DNA of 11,974 nucleotides from JBBRGG01 sp038240875 (GTDB taxonomy: Bacteria; Planctomycetota; Phycisphaerae; Phycisphaerales; UBA1924). The notes beneath the pieces are model-generated. The model was not told where the DNA came from, searched no databases, and saw only the letters and a list, made by a program, of their open reading frames with translations. The stretch is taken from contig JBBRGG010000102.1 in the NCBI GenBank assembly GCA_038240875.1, positions 1 through 11,974 on the forward strand, written 5' to 3'. Positions 8,345 through 11,974 of this stretch are shown here, in pieces; position 1 is the first letter of the stretch; each line of letters starts with the position of its first letter. A program made the position numbers and the translations under genes.

Positions 8345-8375
8345 CACGGGCGCTCGAATGATACGAACGCCCGTG
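8345..8375 (-). terminator. Hairpin after ftsH, probable terminator
   Basis: CACGGGCG (8345-8352) pairs perfectly with CGCCCGTG (8368-8375). One C/A mismatch and an inner TCG/CGA stem enclose a seven-base loop. It lies about 70 bases past the ftsH stop and about 65 bases before the thioredoxin start. Only a short TTT follows on the minus strand, so it is a weak intrinsic terminator at best. It may instead stabilise or partly attenuate a shared transcript. Confidence 0.55.
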
Positions 8376-8443
8376 ATGAGATTTGTTCCCGATTTGACCG
8401 AAGTTTTTGCCGAAGAATGTGGCGATCTGTCGTGCAGGCTGAA

Positions 8444-10711
8444 TTAGGCGGGCGAAGGCATTGCACCGGGGGGAAGATCCGTACCGGCATTGGGCGTGGC
8501 AGGCTTGGGTGAAACGGGAAGAGCTTGAAGAGCCTTGGCCGCGAGCATCTCGCTTACCGTGGGGCGGGTGATGAGCTTGCCGTTGATGAGGTTGTGAACG
8601 TCTTCGGCGGAGAGGGTCTCGTGCTTGAGAAGTGCCTCGGCGACAGCGACGACCTTATCCCAATTGTCGGTGAGGAGGCGTTTGGCATCGTCGTAGGCTT
8701 CGTCAACGAATCGGCGAACCTCGATATCGATAAGGCGGGCGGTGTCGTCAGAGTATTCCTTATCAGGAATGTACATCTCGCGCGAGTCGCTACCTTCGTA
8801 GCGGACGAAGCCGAGCTTCTCGCTCATGCCCCATTCGAGAATCATTTTGCGAGCGAGCTGGGTGGATTGAGAGATGTCCATGGAAGCGCCCGAGCCGATG
8901 TCGCCGGTGGCGCGTTCTTCGGCGATGCGTCCGCCACAGAGCACACGCATGGTCGCGCGAAGCCACTTGGCGCCGTATCCCCAGCGGTCTTTTTCCGGGA
9001 GTGAGAAGGTCGCGCCCAAGGATTGGCCACGCGGGATGATGGTGACCTTGTGCAACGGGTCGGCATCGGTGAGCATTGCTTGAAGAACAGCGTGCCCGGC
9101 TTCGTGATAGGCGGTCGCGCGATTCTCGGCTTCGTCGCGTTTGCGACTCTTGCGGGAGCGACCAAACTTGATTTTGTCGCGTGCTTCTTCGAGGTCGTCT
9201 TGCTCGATGAAGTCCTTGTTGGCCATCGTCGCGCCGATGGCGGCTTCGTTGATGATCGCGGCGAGATCGGCGCCGCTGAACATGGGCGTGCCACGTGCGA
9301 CGCGTTCAAGATCAACTTGCGGGGACATCTTGACCTTCTTGGCGTGGACTTTGAGGACTTCAAATCGGCCACGCACGTCGGGCAGGGGGACGGTGATCTG
9401 GCGGTCGAACCGACCTGGGCGGACCAGCGCGGGGTCGAGAACGTCGGAGCGGTTGGTCGCGGCGATAACGATCACGCCATCGGTGGTAGAGAAGCCATCC
9501 ATCTCGACGAGGATGGCGTTGAGGGTTTGCTCGCGTTCGTCGTGGCCACCGGTGCTATATCCACCGCCACGGCGACGGCCGACGGCGTCGATTTCATCGA
9601 GGAAGATAATGCAAGGCGAATTGTCCTTGGCCTGCTTGAAGAGGTCGCGAACGCGTGACGCGCCTACGCCGACGAACATTTCGACAAAGTCTGAGCCGGA
9701 GATGGAGAAGAAGGGCACGTCGGCTTCGCCTGCGATAGCCTTGGCGAGAAGAGTTTTGCCGCAGCCGGGTTCGCCGACGAGCAGTACGCCACGTGGGACG
9801 CGGCCGCCTAGGCGTGCGAATTTTTTGGGGTTTTTGAGAAACTCGACGACTTCGCCGACTTCTTCCTTGGCTTCTTCGATGCCTGCGACATCGTTGAAGG
9901 AAACGTTGGTGAGTTCTTTGGTGAGGGTGCGGTGGCGTGACTTACCGAAGGAGCCGAGCATTCCCGGGCCGCCACCGGCGTTGCGCAAGCCACGCGAGAT
10001 GAAGATCCAGACAACGAGGCCGATGATGAGCAGTGGCCCCCAGAACATGAGGAACTGAGGCCAGATGCTGACACTTTGCGGAGTGGCAAGGCCGCCTGTG
10101 ATGTCGAGGACGCGGGTGGCGATTGCTTCTTGAGAGGCTGGGTTGAGGGGGATAGAGATGGTGGTGGTGTTGCCATCGGTGGCAGCGTTTTGCTTGGCGA
10201 AGACTTGTTCGCTGCTGATGACAACGCTTGCCTTATCGATCTGGCCGGAATTCCAGCGTTCCTGGAACTGGTTGATGTTGATGACCTCACCCTTGTTCTT
10301 TGAGTTAAAGAGCATGAAGAGGATGGCGACGATGGTGACGACAATTAAGACGCCGAAAATGCCACGGCCAGGCTGCATGGCACCACCTGAACCTTGGCGT
10401 TTGCTTGGGTCGTTGCCTTTGGGTCCGCGCGGACCGCCTTCGTTGCCGCCGCCGCCTTTGCTGCCACCATTGCTGCCGTCGTTACCGCTGCCGTTGCCAC
10501 CATTACCGCCGCCGCCACTATTGGTGTTTCCGTTGCTATTGCCGTTGTTACCACGTCCACGGCTGCCACCGGAATCGTCAGATTCAAAGTGGGCGAGGGA
10601 AATGGCGGACAAAGGAAGAGTCTTGATCGGGCTCTGCGAATGAGTGCCTGAAATCAACTCGGTTGCAGGAGATCGGTGTGCTTGGATCATGTTGGTTTCT
10701 GGTTGGGTCAT
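8444..10711 (-). CDS. ftsH: ATP-dependent zinc metalloprotease FtsH
   Basis: FtsH is a hexameric inner-membrane AAA+ protease that degrades misfolded membrane proteins and selected regulators. From the ATG at 10711 it has 755 residues. A low-complexity Gly/Asn/Ser-rich tail (about 48-111) precedes TM1 (about 117-135), a periplasmic domain (about 141-216) and TM2 (about 218-239). In the AAA module are Walker A GEPGCGKT (313-320), pore motif FVGVG (346-350), Walker B IIFLDE (368-373), and the second region of homology ending in GRFDR (433-437). The protease has HEAGH (536-540) and the third zinc ligand Asp612 in 'GASMDI'. All catalytic residues are present. The start is uncertain: ATGs at 10729, 10711 and 10690 and a TTG at 10855 all lack a Shine-Dalgarno. 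The in-frame ATG at 10378 has AGGTGG four bases upstream and would give a standard 644-residue FtsH beginning just before TM1. A gene-poor stretch lies upstream. Confidence 0.96.
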   Translation of the reverse strand: MTQPETNMIQAHRSPATELISGTHSQSPIKTLPLSAISLAHFESDDSGGSRGRGNNGNSNGNTNSGGGGNGGNGSGNDGSNGGSKGGGGNEGGPRGPKGNDPSKRQGSGGAMQPGRGIFGVLIVVTIVAILFMLFNSKNKGEVININQFQERWNSGQIDKASVVISSEQVFAKQNAATDGNTTTISIPLNPASQEAIATRVLDITGGLATPQSVSIWPQFLMFWGPLLIIGLVVWIFISRGLRNAGGGPGMLGSFGKSRHRTLTKELTNVSFNDVAGIEEAKEEVGEVVEFLKNPKKFARLGGRVPRGVLLVGEPGCGKTLLAKAIAGEADVPFFSISGSDFVEMFVGVGASRVRDLFKQAKDNSPCIIFLDEIDAVGRRRGGGYSTGGHDEREQTLNAILVEMDGFSTTDGVIVIAATNRSDVLDPALVRPGRFDRQITVPLPDVRGRFEVLKVHAKKVKMSPQVDLERVARGTPMFSGADLAAIINEAAIGATMANKDFIEQDDLEEARDKIKFGRSRKSRKRDEAENRATAYHEAGHAVLQAMLTDADPLHKVTIIPRGQSLGATFSLPEKDRWGYGAKWLRATMRVLCGGRIAEERATGDIGSGASMDISQSTQLARKMILEWGMSEKLGFVRYEGSDSREMYIPDKEYSDDTARLIDIEVRRFVDEAYDDAKRLLTDNWDKVVAVAEALLKHETLSAEDVHNLINGKLITRPTVSEMLAAKALQALPVSPKPATPNAGTDLPPGAMPSPA
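10382..10570 (-). repeat. Gly/Asn-rich low-complexity coding tract in the ftsH N-terminus
   Basis: About 63 codons read almost entirely as Gly, Asn and Ser with a few Lys/Arg/Asp, made of short imperfect GGN/AAY units. It lies between the possible upstream starts and TM1 and would form a disordered cytoplasmic tail if translated. The opposite strand reads as Pro/Leu- or Ala-rich open frames, which are artefacts of the tract. Confidence 0.7.
10383..10388 (-). promoter_or_regulatory. Possible internal ribosome binding site in ftsH (AGGTGG)
   Basis: AGGTGG lies four bases before the in-frame ATG at 10378, which begins the segment leading straight into TM1. It could direct a 644-residue short form. 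The same bases also encode Gly-Ser-Gly-Gly of the low-complexity tract, so the match may be a by-product of glycine codons. Confidence 0.3.
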
Positions 10712-11322
10712 GTGAGGTGTGGGTCTCATGCGTAAGGCCGCGTGATGGTTTGAGAAGCGTGAAGGTGCTTGCGAACAACTGGCTGTTGGAACGTGGTCTA
10801 GTGTGACCTGATTTAGTATGTTCTGGTCTAGGCTCGTTAAGAACCAATCGAACAAGTTGGGGGGCGGCTGATCGGTACTTTAGTCGAACCCAGCGAGAGA
10901 TTGTTTAACGAGTTAGGTCGAGTTGAGTTTGGCTGGGATGCTTAATGTTGGCGCTGGCTTGAGTCGAGTCGATGCATTACTTCTACGTGTAGGCCCTGAG
11001 TATTGTTTCGGTTCATGGCTGGACTAGATGCAGCATTAAGTACAAACTGGTCTTCTGAAAGAGCTTTCTGGTTAGCCGAGTTGTGAACCTGCTTGACCGC
11101 GCCTGTAGAGGGAATCTGGTCAGCCGATCAGCTGGCGGTTCGTGTTGTCCATCTTAATTGCCTGAGTAGGCCGCCAAGAGTGATGGCCAAACATCGTGAA
11201 GCGACTGCAATTTGAGGATCTATTTTTACCAAAATGAGGGTTGTCGAAGTGAGAGATGAGAAACGGGTAGCAGATTTTAAAATACGAACATAAACCGTCC
11301 TAATTGCTTGAGTTCAACACCA
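10712..11322. other. Gene-poor 0.6 kb spacer between ftsH and lptE
   Basis: I find no supportable gene here. The part from 10856 to 11322 is about 48% G+C by hand count, against roughly 60% in the genes. It should hold the ftsH promoter and 5' leader, but no clear -35/-10 pair stands out. TTGAAC and TTTATG with 17 bases between them occur on the minus strand just after the lptE stop and are a weak candidate. The region also holds a perfect AT-rich palindrome ATTTTAAAAT (11274-11283) and several TGGTCTAG-like motifs. On the plus strand, short open runs of about 25-42 codons follow one another between stops, which is not enough to call a gene. No tRNA, tmRNA, RNase P or SRP RNA hallmark was seen. 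Confidence 0.6.
10794..10831. repeat. Paired TGGTCTAG direct repeats upstream of ftsH
   Basis: Two exact copies of TGGTCTAG (10794-10801 and 10824-10831) start exactly 30 bases apart, about 80-120 bases 5' of the preferred ftsH start. Related forms occur further upstream at 11020 (TGGACTAG), 11048, 11069 and 11117. Same-face spacing of about three helical turns would suit a regulator site, but no known operator is recognised. If ftsH started at the TTG at 10855 these copies would be coding. Confidence 0.4.
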
Positions 11323-11901
11323 CTACCACCCTGTACGAAGCGTTCGCACGAGGTCCCCGGCGAGCCTTGCTGCGGTGGCGGTTTGTCCTGACTCGACGGT
11401 TTCACGGGAACGAACGGTGGGCACGAATGTATCTACGCCGGAAAAGGCTCGACGGCTGACTAAAAGCTTGCCACTGCGTGTGTCGCGCCAGTCAAAGTCT
11501 ACGGTGATTTTGACGGCAATTTCCTGAACGTATCCGGTGTTCGAATCGCGTGAGAGTGGGCGCATTTCGACCTCGGTGATCACGCCGGTGAGCACGGTAT
11601 CTGCCTGAGTGCCGTTGGTCACTGCGTAAGGCGTGCTGCGAATGAGTTCTTTGGCGATTGCTTCGGTGAGTTGAGCTTCGACGCCATGGGCGAAGGTTTG
11701 ATTCTCAAATATGGGAAGGCGAACGGTTTGGATGCCTGCTGGGTAGATTGAATCGAAGGCGTATCCGTCGCGCGAGTCTGCTGCACAACCACCAATAATC
11801 AAACCGAGTAGCCCTGCGGCCAAGATCGCTGTGCATGCGAGTACCGAGCGTGGTGGGTGTGTGGACGAGACACGCAGCGAAAGCTTGGCGAGTATTCTCA
11901 T
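11323..11901 (-). CDS. lptE: LptE-like LPS-assembly lipoprotein
   Basis: This encodes 192 residues. A basic N-terminus and hydrophobic stretch (about 19-38) end in a lipobox-like IGGC with Cys39, indicating an outer-membrane lipoprotein. The mature part begins with the family pattern 'GYAFDSIYPAGIQTVRLPIF' (46-65), then ENQTF and an amphipathic helix rich in Glu/Ala (about 74-88). Alternating strands follow (about 102-160), and a helix closes the protein. This matches the LptE family, whose members plug the LptD barrel that inserts LPS into the outer membrane. In planctomycetes the family assignment is solid, but the LPS substrate is inferred. AGGGAG lies seven bases ahead of the ATG. The ATG overlaps the TGA of the upstream gene (ATGA), which suggests translational coupling. 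No strong hairpin follows the stop. Confidence 0.85.
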   Translation of the reverse strand: MRILAKLSLRVSSTHPPRSVLACTAILAAGLLGLIIGGCAADSRDGYAFDSIYPAGIQTVRLPIFENQTFAHGVEAQLTEAIAKELIRSTPYAVTNGTQADTVLTGVITEVEMRPLSRDSNTGYVQEIAVKITVDFDWRDTRSGKLLVSRRAFSGVDTFVPTVRSRETVESGQTATAARLAGDLVRTLRTGW

Positions 11902-11974
11902 GGGGTTGCTCCCTGCGTGCCTTGCGTGCTTTGGGTTGCTGGAGGCGCGGCTGTTGGAGGCGCGACAATTGGAG
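11898..11974 (-). CDS. 3' end of an upstream gene, product unknown
   Basis: The last 24 codons of a minus-strand frame run in from the window edge and stop at TGA (11898-11900), overlapping the lptE ATG as ATGA. The visible end is Pro/Ala/Thr/Gln-rich (for example PIVAPPTAAPPATQ), typical of a disordered C-terminal tail. It says nothing about function. The overlap and the 7-base-spaced lptE ribosome site within its last codons support this frame over the two others, which are also open. Confidence 0.55.
   Translation of the reverse strand, partial: PIVAPPTAAPPATQSTQGTQGATP
11909..11914 (-). promoter_or_regulatory. Ribosome binding site of lptE (AGGGAG)
   Basis: AGGGAG lies seven bases before the lptE ATG, inside the last codons of the upstream gene, and fixes the lptE start. 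Confidence 0.65.
11940..11974 (-). repeat. 15-base tandem repeat at the window edge
   Basis: Two imperfect copies (11940-11954 and 11955-11969) share TGGAGGCGCG, and a third begins with TGGAG at 11970. In the partial upstream gene each unit adds five residues of Ala/Pro/Thr type. The array may continue beyond the window. Confidence 0.6.

Noticed and set aside
9023..10058. Plus-strand open frames of 211 and 305 codons opposite ftsH
   Set aside because: They are antisense to the conserved AAA and protease region of FtsH and show no recognisable protein pattern.
10394..10651. Ala/Thr/Val-rich and Cys/Arg-rich small plus-strand frames
   Set aside because: They are reverse readings of the Gly/Asn-rich tract in ftsH; the composition alone explains them.
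10868..10890. TTCGA-like tRNA T-loop resemblance on the minus strand
   Set aside because: The flanking bases do not pair into a T stem, and no acceptor or anticodon arm can be built around it.
11015..11083. A 23-codon plus-strand frame beginning MAGLDAALS in the ftsH-lptE spacer
   Set aside because: It has no ribosome binding site and no homologue I recognise, and the length is within chance at 48% G+C. It is kept only as part of the spacer finding.
11705..11968. 87-codon minus-strand frame overlapping the start of lptE
   Set aside because: It is out of frame with the well-supported lptE lipoprotein and is Arg/Gln-rich with no pattern; the frame ending in ATGA is the better upstream gene.

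Overview
The window reads as ordinary chromosomal housekeeping DNA from a diderm bacterium, most likely a planctomycete (Planctomycetota, tentatively Phycisphaerae-like). The reasons are a giant AsmA-like protein, an LptE-type lipoprotein, an FtsH with a long Gly/Asn-rich N-terminal tail, a LolA-like/TlpA-thioredoxin fusion, and one copy of a CACAGGCG-GGA-CGCCTGTG palindrome of a type I recall being scattered through planctomycete and related genomes. Coding DNA is roughly 60% G+C; the largest gene-free stretch is about 48% by hand count. The phylum call is inference from gene style, as there is no rRNA or tRNA here.

Layout, left to right. A 1617-residue AsmA-like membrane-anchored protein lies on the minus strand (8-4861). 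A 276-base divergent intergenic region follows, then radA on the plus strand (5138-6718). radA converges on a secreted LolA-like/TlpA-type thioredoxin protein on the minus strand (6845-8281), with the palindromic repeat between their 3' ends. Upstream of the thioredoxin gene on the same strand is ftsH (about 8444-10711), and a strong hairpin lies between the two. A gene-poor stretch of about 0.6 kb (10712-11322) separates ftsH from an lptE-like lipoprotein gene (11323-11901, minus). The lptE ATG overlaps the TGA stop of a further upstream minus-strand gene, of which only the last 24 codons are visible.

How the genes fit together. The AsmA-like protein and LptE both belong to envelope biogenesis: inter-membrane lipid transport and LPS export to the outer membrane. 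The thioredoxin fusion is predicted to act outside the cytoplasm. FtsH is the membrane-anchored quality-control protease, which in some proteobacteria also governs LPS synthesis. RadA is a recombination helicase unrelated to the envelope. Only the lptE pair shows clear operon architecture.

I see no CRISPR array, mobile element, phage gene, tRNA or rRNA, toxin-antitoxin pair or defence cassette, and no convincing undescribed system. The items most worth a second look are the FtsH start ambiguity, the unexplained 0.6 kb spacer with its repeated TGGTCTAG motif, the dispersed palindrome, and the helical insertion in the AsmA-like protein.
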